Shown here: positions 19,006-27,539 of the stretch, piece after piece | Layout of the letters: each line of letters opens with the position of its first letter | Position numbering within the stretch: the stretch's first letter is position 1 | Source of the DNA: Chara braunii | Lineage: Eukaryota; Streptophyta; Charophyceae; Charales; Characeae | Reading direction: 5' to 3' | DNA: 27,539 nucleotides | NCBI GenBank assembly: GCA_003427395.1 | Contig: BFEA01000049.1 | Location: 1,483,345 to 1,510,883 of the forward strand | Notes under the pieces: model-generated | The model's input: the letters and a program-made list of their open reading frames with translations, nothing else | Database searches by the model: none | What the model was told of the DNA's origin: nothing | Translations under genes and position numbers: made by a program

Positions 19006-20223
19006 CTAGGGGCGTAGGCGTGCAGAGCGCCGAAGGGGTTCCCACTTCTGTGCTGCCTCATATTTAAGGATGACAGACTTGGCTGTCTTCAAGAGTTCCT
19101 TGCGAGTAAACCAGCGATCTTCAGTGTGTGGCTGGTATAAAAACTTCACAAGATACTCCTTATTTGGACCTGTCCCTGACTCATCCTCCACCTTCTCGAC
19201 CTCATACCCTTTGCCAGGGATAGGAGGACTGAACTGGGGAGGCCTGTCTGGGAATGCATCAGCCGGCGTAAATGGCAACAGCTTAGATGCATGAAAGACA
19301 GGGTAGGTTTGTAGATGCAGAGGGACGTCCACATTGTAGGACGGTCCAAATGGATCAGCTCCCACTGTATCTAAGACCTGCCATGGACCCATATATCGTG
19401 GCAACAGCTTAGGTGAAATGTCATCCTCTCGCGACAGCTCAGAAATGAGTACCCACACCCAGTCACCTGTGCGAATAGTAGAAGGACGCCTGTGCTTATT
19501 AGCCTGCTGAATCATAGCCTTTTGGGCTTTCAATAGGTTAGCACGGGCGCGCTCTATGTCCACACGGTAACGCCTGGTGAACTCCGCAGTCCCATGTGTC
19601 AGCGTAGGGGTAGCCTTGTCGATAATATCATCGAGAGGCTGTCGTGGTTCACGACCCCAGTGCAACCGGTAGGGTGTGAAACCGGTAGAGGAGTGTACAA
19701 ACGTGTTATACACAAGTTGTGCACGACTCAAATGGAGATCCCAGTCCTGCTGATCTGGACTGATCACAGGACGCAGCAATTGGAATAGAATCTGGTTCAT
19801 CACTTCAGCCTGACCATTGGCTTCAGGATGACGACCAGATGTCATATCCAATCTGGAATGAAGGCAATAGGATTGCCATTCATTGCTGCAAAACCGGGGA
19901 TCTCTGTCACTGACAATAGAGGTGGGTGGTCCATGATGTGTGACCCACCTGTCAGCAAAAGCCGCCTGAACGGCTGGCACATGAGCTTCAGCTGGTAAGG
20001 GGATGAACTCTGCATATTTGGAAAACCGATCTACACATACCATGACCTGACGCATACCTCTTGGCGTAGTCCTACCCAAGTCAGTGAAATCAATCGACAC
20101 TGACTGTGCAGGAGCACCAGGGATAGGTAGGGGTTTGAGTAGGCCAAGAGGAGGTCGACATAAAACCTTGTTCCTTTGGCATAACTCACAGGTATCCACA
20201 TAGTGCAGCATGTCATTCCTCAT
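19006..20223 (-). pseudogene. pol: Element B integrase plus chromodomain (405 open codons)
   Basis: This long minus-strand open stretch holds most of integrase. It opens with the Cys pair of the zinc domain (CELCQRNK), then the core with SIDFTDLG (Asp 1), VDRFSKYAEF, VSDRDPRFCSNEW (Asp 2) and HPEANGQAEVMNQ (Glu). The C-terminal domain follows (GDWVWVLISEL, LLPRYMGPWQVLD, TYPVFHASKLLP). A chromodomain ends it (GYEVEKVEDESG, EYLVKFLYQ, DRWFTRKELLKTAKS). All three core acids are present. The His part of the zinc domain (ECHDARGHFG) lies upstream in the same frame beyond a TAG at 20244-20242. The chromodomain lacks the usual KWxGY. Confidence 0.94.
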
Positions 20224-20382
20224 CTCCTTCCAGAATAAGCGCTACGACAGGGCTGCATAAGATTTGAGGGCACCAAAATGACCACGAGCATCATGACACT
20301 CTGACATCAGAAGTGTCCTCAGCTTGCGGTCCTGAGGGATACACAGACGCTCCTCACCTCTGCTGCATGTGTACAGCAGACC

Positions 20383-21066
20383 TCAAACCAGAGTATATCT
20401 TGGTTCAGAGGCAGGATCGTCCTGGAGATTCCTCACAGTAGGCCCAAAGATCTCATCCTGGGGCAGCAACTGGGCAATGGTCTGACGTGTCCTCTCCCCA
20501 AATGAGTGAGTAAAGGAGATCAGGAACAGAGCGTCAGGCCTACGAGAAAGAGCATCTGCTACTCTATTGTAGCAGCCCTTCTTGTGTCTCAGTTCAAAGT
20601 CAAACATGTCAATGAACTGGATGTAGCGAGCAAACTTGTCATTCAGCTCTCCCTGGGACTTCATCCACTGAAAGGTGGAATGATCTAAAAAGATCTTGAA
20701 GTGCCTGCCCAAGAGAAAGTGTTTCCAATGCTCGAGCGCTGACACAAGGTAGGTAGAGTCCTGCAGCTTCTTGGTCTTGATCTTTTTGCTCATGTACTCA
20801 ATGGGCTGCAGACCATTCCCATCATCCTGCTGAAGTACCGCTCTTACACCATACTGACTAGCATCAGTAGTGAGCACAAAAGGCAGGGTACAGTCAGGTA
20901 ACTTCATAACAGGGGCACGAATCAAGGCCTCCTTGAGACGTGTAAAGGCCTCCTGACATTCTGATGTCCAAAGAAAGGAAGCGTCTTTCTTTGTGAGATC
21001 AATCAATGGCGCTGCAATCGCAGAGAAGTTCTTGATGGACTTCCTGTAGTACGATGCAAGCCCCAA
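20383..21066 (-). pseudogene. pol: Element B RT connection and RNase H, catalytic Glu missing
   Basis: 227 open codons on the minus strand, in the pol frame. It starts in the RT thumb (MGLASYYRKSIKNFSAIAAP) and runs through RNase H (LTTDASQYGVRAVLQQ, LEHWKHFLLGRHFKIFLDHS, RVADALSRRPD). Element A and other family members have a YExExYAL block before the ALxHW motif; here the text goes STYLVSALEHW (around 20757-20735), so about seven residues with the catalytic Glu are gone without a frame change. SDH is also changed to LDH. The stretch ends in a TGA at 20385-20383 before the integrase zinc domain. Confidence 0.92.
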
Positions 21067-21108
21067 GAAAAACCGGACATCACGAATGTTAGCAGGTCGC
21101 GGCCAGTC

Positions 21109-22143
21109 CTAAACTGCAGCAACATTCGTTGCTTCAGGAGCCAACCCCTCTCCAAAAATCACGTGCCCCAGATAGACTACAGAGGGAACCCCAAAAGAGG
21201 ACTTCTCCCTGTTGATCTTATACTGGTTAGCGCGTAAGGCCTGGAGGAGTAGAGCCAGATGTTGCGCATGCTCCTGGACAGAGCGACTGAATACCAAGAT
21301 GTCATCAAGGTAGACAACTACGAACTTGTCCAGGTAAGGCCTCAGTATGTGGTGCATCTCTGTTTGGAAGGTGCCTGGCGCATTGCAAAGACCGAATGGC
21401 ATAACCAGGTATTCATAAGTGCCATACCTGGTTTTGAAGGTTGTCTTGTGGACATCGCCTTCAGCCATCTCAATCTGGTGGTAGCCAAATTTGAGGTCGA
21501 TCTTGCTAAAAATGGTACAGCCCTGCACCATATCCAACAGGTCATCAATACGAGGAAGAGGCTCTGTAGACGTCCTCGTGATCTTGTTGAGACCACGGTA
21601 ATCCACGCACATCCTGAACTCACCATTCCCCTTTGGAACAAAGACGGGTGCCCCAAACTCAGATGTGTTGGGTCTGATCCAGCCCTTGCTGGTCAGGGTC
21701 TCTAACTGTTTCCTGAGCTCTTCAAGATCAGCAGGAGACATTCTGTAGACCCGGCCCTCGGGAGGGACCGAGCCAGGCAGGATCTCAATCTTATGCTTGG
21801 TCTGCCTATGGACAAGTCCAGTAGGCTCCTCCATAAGATCTGAGAAGCTGTCCACCACCTGTTGAATCTGAGAGGGACAGGGAGCAGCCTCCACGTCAGT
21901 CTGTTTGACATAAGCCACAAACAGACGGGCGTGGTCAGTCTGGCGTGAGAATCGCAAAAACTTGCGAGCACTCATGCAATAGCAACTGCTGGTCGGATGG
22001 TACTCGTCAGCGAGCATGCAAGGGCGATATACCCCATGCTGGTCAGGCAACTCAACCCTAGGGATCTGCCAGTCGATCCTAGGATTGGTGGCACCAAGCC
22101 ACTGTATAGAGAAGAAAAGGTCAAAGGGAACATTAGGAAACAC
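21109..22143 (-). pseudogene. pol: Element B reverse transcriptase (344 open codons)
   Basis: A well-kept Ty3/gypsy RT in one minus-strand open stretch. After a ~130-residue linker with EYHPTSSCYCMSARKF come YRMSPADLEELRKQLETL, KGWIRPNTSEFGAPVFVPK, FRMCVDYRGLNKI, FSKIDLKFGYHQIEM (first Asp), VMPFGLCNAPGTFQ, and [15 protein letters not shown] with YLDD at 21312-21301, then VVYLGHVIFGEGL. The catalytic residues are all intact. A TAG at 21111-21109 separates it from the thumb and RNase H in the same frame, and another at 22176-22174 from protease. It is the best-preserved RT in the window. Confidence 0.95.
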
Positions 22144-22173
22144 ATAGAAGTTCAGGAAGTGCCTGACTTCTCC

Positions 22174-22608
22174 CTACTTGTCAAAGGACACAGGTAGGCC
22201 CTTGACAACAGTGGTAATCCTGATTGTGGAGGAGTCCCCAATGCGGACCTCCAAAGGCTGTCGCAGTTTCACCAACCTCTGGTCCAAGTGCAGCTTGCTG
22301 ACTGCCTTGGGAGAGATGAAGTTGCGAGTAGCCCCACAGTTTAAGAGCCCTTTGATCTTGGCTCCCAGGATGTAGGGTCGAAGCAGGATGAGTTCAACCT
22401 TATGCTTCTTCTTCTCCTGTAAGGACAGAAAAAGATTAGCAATAGTCTGAGCATCGTCCTCCTCCCACGTCCCATCCAAGTCAGAGTCTTCAAAAGTGAA
22501 AGCCCTTGATGATGCAACTCCAAAAATAGAGGAACCCGCGAGAGAATGTGAAGATTCACCTCCATCAGAGAGTGAATCAGCACTGGTGGAAGGAGCTGCT
22601 GCTTCCAC
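22174..22608 (-). pseudogene. pol: Element B protease, catalytic Asp changed
   Basis: A minus-strand open stretch in the pol frame. A Ser/Asp-rich linker (about residues 1-55) is followed by a retropepsin-like domain: KKKHKVELILLRPYILGAKI, then KGLLNCGATRNFIS and KAVSKLHLDQRL. The active-site triad normally DSG or DCG reads NCG at 22341-22333, so the catalytic Asp is Asn, explained by a single G-to-A change. The domain continues VRIGDSSTIRITTVVKG before the TAG. The enzyme would normally process Gag-Pol. Confidence 0.88.
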
Positions 22609-22628
22609 CTCTCTCTGCTCTAGTTTTT

Positions 22629-22823
22629 TTAACTAGAGTTGCCTGTAGACCTGCGAGGCATGCTGGGACAGTCCTTTAAAAAGTGGTCCCCCTCGCATCT
22701 CAGGCAGACACCCTTGTCCTTTCTCTTCCTCCAGACCCCCTCCTGGATCATGAGTGCATGCCAGGGGAAGGTGGAAGGGTCAAGGGGGTCAGCTGGCCAA
22801 CGGACGTCACGTGGTAAAGGCAC
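22629..22823 (-). pseudogene. gag: Element B gag zinc knuckle
   Basis: A short minus-strand open stretch ends with VCLRCEGDHFLKDCP, a CCHC-type zinc knuckle at 22706-22668 that binds nucleic acid in Gag. The spacing is CX2CX3HX4C, one residue shorter than the usual CX2CX4HX4C. It is in a different frame from both upstream gag and downstream protease. The return to the pol frame is at a run of seven T (plus strand) at 22624-22630, just after a TAA. Confidence 0.75.
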
Positions 22824-23355
22824 TCTCTAGGCACCAGGGGAAGAGGCACGTCCCTTTCCTTTCCCCTGTCTACTGGTTGATGCTTTATGGGTTGGGGCCT
22901 TGCCCTTCGTCAAGCCCATCAAAGCATCAGCCAAGGGCAAGAACAGCATAATCTGCAGCAGATGATGCAGTCCCAGGTGGAGGGCTCCCACCCTAGGATG
23001 TTGTGTCACTATCTGATCCGGATGCTGCAGCAGCAAACAGGGCACCCTTTCTCCTTCTTCGCCCTTTGGAGGAGGGTCCCTTCCTTCCTTCAGAAGGTGC
23101 TTCCTGGACATGGAGTTTGGACTCCAACTCCAGGGCTGCTCTGCCAAAGGACCGCTAGTCCTTGTGGCCCTGAGAGAAAAGAGCAAGCTGGAATTGCTCA
23201 GGTGCTGCCCTAAGGAAATGAATGAGCAGATCTTGCTCACTCATCTCCAACCCAGGAGTCAATCTCAGACTCTCAAAGGTGGAATACAGTTTGGACAAGG
23301 AGCCATCAAACTTCTTCTAGCCCAGGCGCACAATTTTGTCTGCTGCCTTTTTGGC
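22824..23355 (-). pseudogene. gag: Element B gag C-terminal half, broken
   Basis: In the gag frame the minus strand gives fragments such as SKLYSTFESLRLTPGLEMSE, LRAAPEQFQLALFS and ELESKLHVQEA, typical of the second half of a retrotransposon capsid, separated by stops. A Lys/Ser/Gly-rich tail follows, and the frame changes near 22900-22930 to that of the zinc knuckle. An open frame of 137 codons in the knuckle frame (23240-22827) overlaps it, but only its last part (LTKGKAPTHKAS) looks genuine. Confidence 0.65.
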
Positions 23356-23967
23356 CTAATCCTTGTCTGCAAACCGGTCTTGCAGGGCCTGCAGAAATCC
23401 AGCCACCCCCAACCTCTGCGCCCAGTCAGCCATCTCCATACCTTGCTTGCTGGAGGTAGAGGTGCACCATTTCAGTGCTGACCGCTCCACGCGAGCAAGG
23501 ATGGCTGGCACCTTCACATCCTCATCACATTTGAACCCACTCAGGTAGGTTCTATGTGCAGCAACCCAGTCTGCCACATCCACTTTTGGGTCCTCACCTG
23601 AGAACATGGGTGGCGGTGTCAGCTTAGGCCGCTGAAACTCAAATGGTGACGAGGGTTGTGAAGCTGCTGTTGACCTGGGTGTAGAGGGTGGAGTTGCAGG
23701 TCTGGATTGTGGGGTCTTTTGGGCGTCTGCTGCAGAAGGGCTAGGAGGTGGAGGAACAGTCTGAACAGGTGCAATCTGCAGATGTGTCGCGATGCTATTC
23801 AACTGGGCAGAAATGTCATCCAACTTTTTGGACAAAGCTAAATGACTGGTCTCCAGACTAGAAATCCGGTCATCCCAATTAGTGAAGTAGGACCGGTGAA
23901 TATCATCCTGTAAAAGGATGAATTCCACCATATCCTTACTGACCTGACTGGTAGAACCACTGCCCAT
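23356..23967 (-). pseudogene. gag: Element B gag capsid region (203 open codons)
   Basis: Minus-strand Gag. Residues ~25-65 form a heptad-like coiled coil (ISSLETSHLALSKKLDDISA). A Pro/Ser-rich linker follows (~residues 70-115). The capsid start reads FQRPKLTPPPMFSGEDPKV, DVADWVAAHRTYLSGFK and FLQALQDRFADKD, the standard Ty3/gypsy gag signature. It is in the same frame as pol. It begins after a TAG at 23976-23974 and ends at a stop at 23356, with more capsid beyond. Confidence 0.9.
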
Positions 23968-23973
23968 GATCTT

Positions 23974-24333
23974 CTACATGTCTGCAATTAAGATCTTTCT
24001 ATTGGCCTCTTTCTGAGCAGCCTCTTCCTTCTTCTTGAGCTTCGCCTTTAGATTCTCAACTGCCTGGGTCTGCAAGCGGAGTTTCTCCTCTTGGGCCCGC
24101 AGTTCAACCTCTATAGGGTCGAGCGACACAGGTGTTGCAGGCTGCACTTTCATTTCAAGCTTTACCTGGGGTGTCTCCCCAGAACTTTCAACTCCCTCGG
24201 CACCACTGCCTTCCCTGAGTCCGCCATTTTGCTCCCCACAATACAGATAAATAAAAACAAACAAACACTGAAGACAGAGCAGGAGGTGACAAAAATTGAA
24301 TGTTCTTTGCAGTACTAATTCAATTGTTGTCAC
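23974..24333 (-). pseudogene. gag: Element B gag N-terminus
   Basis: 119 open codons in the same minus-strand frame as the capsid, cut from it only by a TAG at 23976-23974. The region near 24100-23985 is a Glu/Lys/Gln-rich coiled coil (ELRAQEEKLRLQTQAVENLK). The first ~30 residues are hydrophobic and Cys-rich and are probably leader read by chance, so the true start is likely internal and cannot be fixed. Confidence 0.65.
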
Positions 24334-25372
24334 CTGCCTGGAGAGAGAAGATTGGTTAGTCTGAGCCAGTGCTCAGTCTCAACAGACCGCTTGAGGGTCA
24401 AGGTCAGTTCAGAGTCCACTCAGGCAAAAACCAATTTCACGATTTTTCCATCCCTGCCCTGACACAACAATTGCAACAATAATTGCAAATCTTGAATCGG
24501 CAACTGACAGGATGCAGTCTTGCACTAATTAGTGTCGATTGGCAATCACACAGAGTGACTAATTAGGGTTAGACAGGACTACTGATGACCAAGATGCAGC
24601 GATTTACAGGGTGTCCTATTTTTAGACTTCCCCTACTCACCTCAACACTGTATGACCCTGTATGCCATACCCTAGGTATGGCGAATTACAGATTTCACTG
24701 CAACTGACTCAAATCATCAAATCTGGATGTGCGATTTCAGACACTGCTAGAATACTGAATTGCGATTTACCAGGGACTGACAGAACTGAATTCTAACGGA
24801 CAGAATCAAAGTTACGACTGACCCTAGTCTAGCCTAGCTTTGGCTATGGCAGCGCAGAATTCAAATTTGCATTATCACTGACAACAGACCCCTGAATCCA
24901 CCAATTCACTACACATTGTGAATCGCAATACTGTAGATTTCCCTGAGGCGCTTCACCCCCAACTGACAAATTCAAAGAGTTTAGACTCCCAGGTGCCAAT
25001 AACTGACAAAGACAGTGCAGCGCCACATCACCCTGTACTGCGCTGCCTGGAAATTGGGGATCCTGACCCAATTTCACAATCGCAACCTCCTGGGATCACT
25101 TCCCTGATAATCGCCAACCTCCAGGTGAATCGCCAGACTATAATTAGCCTCTCAGAGCCTCCCAGGCCTCTGAGTGTTAATCGCCAGCCACTCCTACACA
25201 AGTCAGGAGTGAGTCACCCTCTGCTTGTTGCTTCTCGCCACACACTCACCACCATCACCCTCACTGACAACAACCCTGAAGATGATGAATCGCCATGAAA
25301 CTCAACTCTAGTATCTCGCCAAATGATGACGGGTGCTCCAACTCATCAATCGCTCCAGAGCCTGGATCCAAT
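24334..25372 (-). other. Element B untranslated leader with AATCGC words
   Basis: About 1 kb between gag and PBS with no protein motif. The word AATCGC recurs on the plus strand at 24921, 25078, 25109, 25128, 25179, 25288 and 25348, and its complement GCGATT at 24599, 24731 and 24762. CTGACA words are also frequent. Confidence 0.6.
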
Positions 25373-25373
25373 T

Positions 25374-25385
25374 GCTCCGATACCA
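25374..25385 (-). other. Element B primer binding site (tRNA-iMet type)
   Basis: Two bases inside the 5' LTR end, the minus strand reads TGGTATCGGAGC followed by AATTGG. It carries the same A-to-G change from the plant iMet site as element A. Confidence 0.85.
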
Positions 25386-25387
25386 AC

Positions 25388-26692
25388 TGTTATGATTTTG
25401 GTTGTTCGTTGCCTGAAGACCAACACTCACTCACATAGACTTCTGCACATGCCCATACATACACAGAAGGAAGGGGAGAGGATAGGAGTATCACACCGCA
25501 CAGGGAGAGATAGACATAGCGGAAGACTTGACCATGCGGTACGACAGGGTACACTGAAAGTGCAATTCACTCCACTCAATCCTCACAACCAGTCATATAG
25601 AAAAGCCGAGCAGATCACATCCAGAGAACAGTGAAACGATGATCGTTCCAACATAGTATCACACTGTTTATTGAACTCAAGAGTCTCGAATTGTCAAGAT
25701 AACTTCAGTAGCCAACCCTGCGTAACACCCGTAACACCCCCTAAGCCCCTGAATCATCAAGCGCCACCAGATACAGCCTCCTAGGGGCAGCACCACCCTG
25801 GAACAGGCCTCTGAGGCCAAGCGCCACTCAGAGGATGANTGAATCATCAAGCGCCACCAGATACAGCCTCCTAGGGGCAGCACCACCCTGGAACAGGCCT
25901 CTGAGGCCAAGCGCCACTCAGAGGATGAAGAAGAAGACCAGCGTCGTAGTATCTGATGACGACGAAGTGTCGGGAGACTTCCCGGATGGAAGTCTGCAGC
26001 AGCGCCACCAAACCCTAACAAGATGACCTCTGAGATGAAGGAGCTGCAGCTATGGCTGCAGCGCAAACCCTCTGGGACCCCACTCCGAAGGAGGGTCCAG
26101 CAGGGCACCAATCTCTCTCGCCTCCAGCAGACCTCGATAACCCAAACCTTTGTCAGCCCCTGCGTGCTGGCAGAGTACAGCGCAGGTCCCAGCTATGGCC
26201 TGCACTCCGAAGGTCTGGTTATGCCCGTCTCCTTCCACGCTGAGCCGTCACCACTTCCGGTTCATGCGTAACGCAGCAGCCATGTACTCGGTACCAACTG
26301 CCAAAAGCCCTGAACCGATGTGCCCATCCTACTTCTAGCCTACACCGACCTAGACCGGACTGACTGACCGACCGGTACCGTTTCTGTTTCGGCCTCTCGG
26401 TCTCTACCGGACCCGGCTATAGGCTAAAGGACCGTCTATCAGAATAGCCCCTTAGGGCCTATCTGTCCTAGGGTAGCCCAAGCCTGCTATGCGCAGTTAG
26501 GTAGCTGTAGGGAAACCTGTTAGTACCGGGCCTGTATTTTCCCGGATTTGCAGATATGTCCCTCAAGAATTTCCCTCATAGGTAGGTCTCTCGGTTAGCC
26601 CTCAGCCAAACAAAATTACGAATTTGTCCTACCTAAAGTACAGCCTCGACACAGAGAGTCTACAGGCGACCAGAAAACAGCAAGTCATTGCA
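25388..26692 (-). repeat. Element B 5' LTR (1305 bp)
   Basis: Direct-repeat partner of 17683-18972; the PBS on its inner side makes it the 5' LTR on the minus strand. AATAAA is kept at 25672-25667. It differs from the other LTR by scattered substitutions, an extra AAG after 25928 and an extra 12-bp CTATGGCTGCAG-like unit near 26050. Confidence 0.93.
25750..25928. repeat. 89-bp duplication flanking a single N (right LTR)
   Basis: Bases 25750-25838 and 25840-25928 are identical around N at 25839, exactly as at 18045-18223 in the other LTR. Confidence 0.95.
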
Positions 26693-26696
26693 TCTG
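26693..26696. other. Element B target-site duplication, right
   Basis: TCTG directly after the right LTR, matching 17679-17682. Confidence 0.75.
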
Positions 26697-27539
26697 AGTG
26701 TGTGCACGCTTGCTGGTCTGCATGACTGTCTGAGTACTGGTTGGCTTGAGTGTGTGTGTGACCCGCAAGGGCACTTGTTCGTTCGTTGGGCCCTCAGGGC
26801 CGGTACTTACCTGTGGCCGTGACATTGAGGTCTGCAGCGGGGAAAACACTCAAGTGGCGGAGGAAGAGGCCCACATCACTTGAAGCAGCGAGGAAACACT
26901 CAAGTAGCAGGACGGCCGGTACCACAGCATGAAGAGGTAGATGTGCCGGGGTATTGGAGGCCGAGCAGAAGAAAACAAAAGTGGACTCGATATGAAAGGA
27001 GGGGCAGCAGACCCCGTGGTACAGGGGTCAGGGGAGCAATGGAGCGCAGACGGCACCGGGTTCAGAAATAGGGACATGACCAGAATGTGGCGCACCTCGA
27101 GTACACCCTCTGGGAAACGAGCAGTTAGCAGCAGGGAAGGATTCAAGAGGCAAAGGTTTTGTACAGAGGGACGTTGGGCCGAAATGGACCCTGGGCCCGG
27201 TTCCCAGCACGTGCCGCTCTCCACCAATAAGACTGGATTCATCAATCTTGAGTAACCCTACAACAGGCATGGGCTCTTATCCCAGACTGCAGCAGCCAAG
27301 CCCAAGCAGACATTTTGCTAAGCCTCGAGTGAACTGGAGGTTTAAACATAGCCCAGTTCATTGTCTACATTTCCTTTCTTTTTCTTTTGCCATGGCGTCT
27401 GTACTATAGTCGAGCAGAATTGCTCTGATCGAATGCAGGCACAGTGACGCATGCCCAATGGGACAATGCGTAGGGAGCCAAGGATCCGCAATGTGATGGA
27501 AAGGACTGAAATGGACAATGCAAGGTCAGCGTAGCATCA
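26697..27539. other. Stretch without a recognisable gene
   Basis: Unassigned flank beyond element B. It has GT-rich sequence near 26747-26760 and a two-copy 23-bp direct repeat (AGGAAACACTCAAGT-like, 26835-26858 and 26886-26908). Open frames at 26941-27255 plus and 27245-26850 minus overlap and have no recognised motif. Confidence 0.5.

Larger units (their letters stand above)
17683..26692 (-). mobile_element. Element B: full-length degenerate Ty3/gypsy chromovirus
   Basis: Two direct LTRs (17683-18972 and 25388-26692) begin TGTTATGATT and end GTCATTGCA, flanked by the exact 4-bp repeat TCTG. The minus strand carries PBS, leader, gag, protease, RT, RNase H, integrase, chromodomain and PPT. 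Most of gag and all of pol stay in one frame, interrupted by isolated stops plus a short shifted segment. In the first 100 bases the LTRs differ at about six sites. Catalytic losses in protease and RNase H mean it could move only with help, if at all. It lies in the same orientation as element A. Confidence 0.95.

Noticed and set aside
21259-21705. 148-codon plus-strand frame opposite RT
   Set aside because: It is a shadow of the well-supported minus-strand reverse transcriptase.

Overview
The window looks like nuclear DNA of a plant-lineage (streptophyte) eukaryote made mostly of transposable-element remains. The evidence is two LTR retrotransposons of the Ty3/gypsy chromovirus type primed by a plant-like initiator-Met tRNA site, a decayed LINE, abundant microsatellites, and no bacterial-style gene arrangement. 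A repeat-rich charophyte alga such as Chara would fit, but that is an impression and cannot be proved from the sequence. I see no intact host gene, no RNA gene and no CRISPR array.

Layout: (1) 1-3200 holds a broken minus-strand LINE, with an apurinic-type endonuclease domain at about 200-1014 and a candidate ORF1 at 1986-3146; reverse transcriptase is absent. (2) 3200-5855 has no recognisable gene. (3) 5856-14139 is element A, a minus-strand chromovirus with two LTRs (920 and 1009 bp), PBS, PPT, gag, protease, RT, RNase H, integrase and chromodomain, all broken by stops and indels. (4) 14140-16051 is low-complexity DNA: microsatellites, poly-G with ambiguous bases, and CCGGACGTC-rich sequence arranged as two related inverted blocks. 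(5) 16051-17682 has no recognisable gene. (6) 17683-26692 is element B, a second minus-strand chromovirus with LTRs of 1290 and 1305 bp, an exact 4-bp target duplication TCTG, and a gag-pol that stays in one frame for most of its length but has isolated stops, one short out-of-frame stretch and lost catalytic residues. (7) 26693-27539 is unassigned flank that was continuous with region 5 before element B inserted.

In each LTR element the minus-strand order is 5' LTR, PBS, leader, gag (coat and nucleic-acid binding), protease, RT, RNase H, integrase, chromodomain, PPT, 3' LTR. This is the standard arrangement in which the chromodomain at the integrase C-terminus is thought to steer insertion to particular chromatin. 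Neither copy looks able to move by itself.

The most interesting points are a primer-binding-site variant shared by both elements, an unusual chromodomain sequence shared by both, a dense W-box cluster in the leader of element A, changes in U3 repeat number between the LTRs of element A, the inverted CCGGACGTC blocks, and an 89-bp duplication around a single N in both LTRs of element B that looks like an assembly fault. I found no convincing new biological system.
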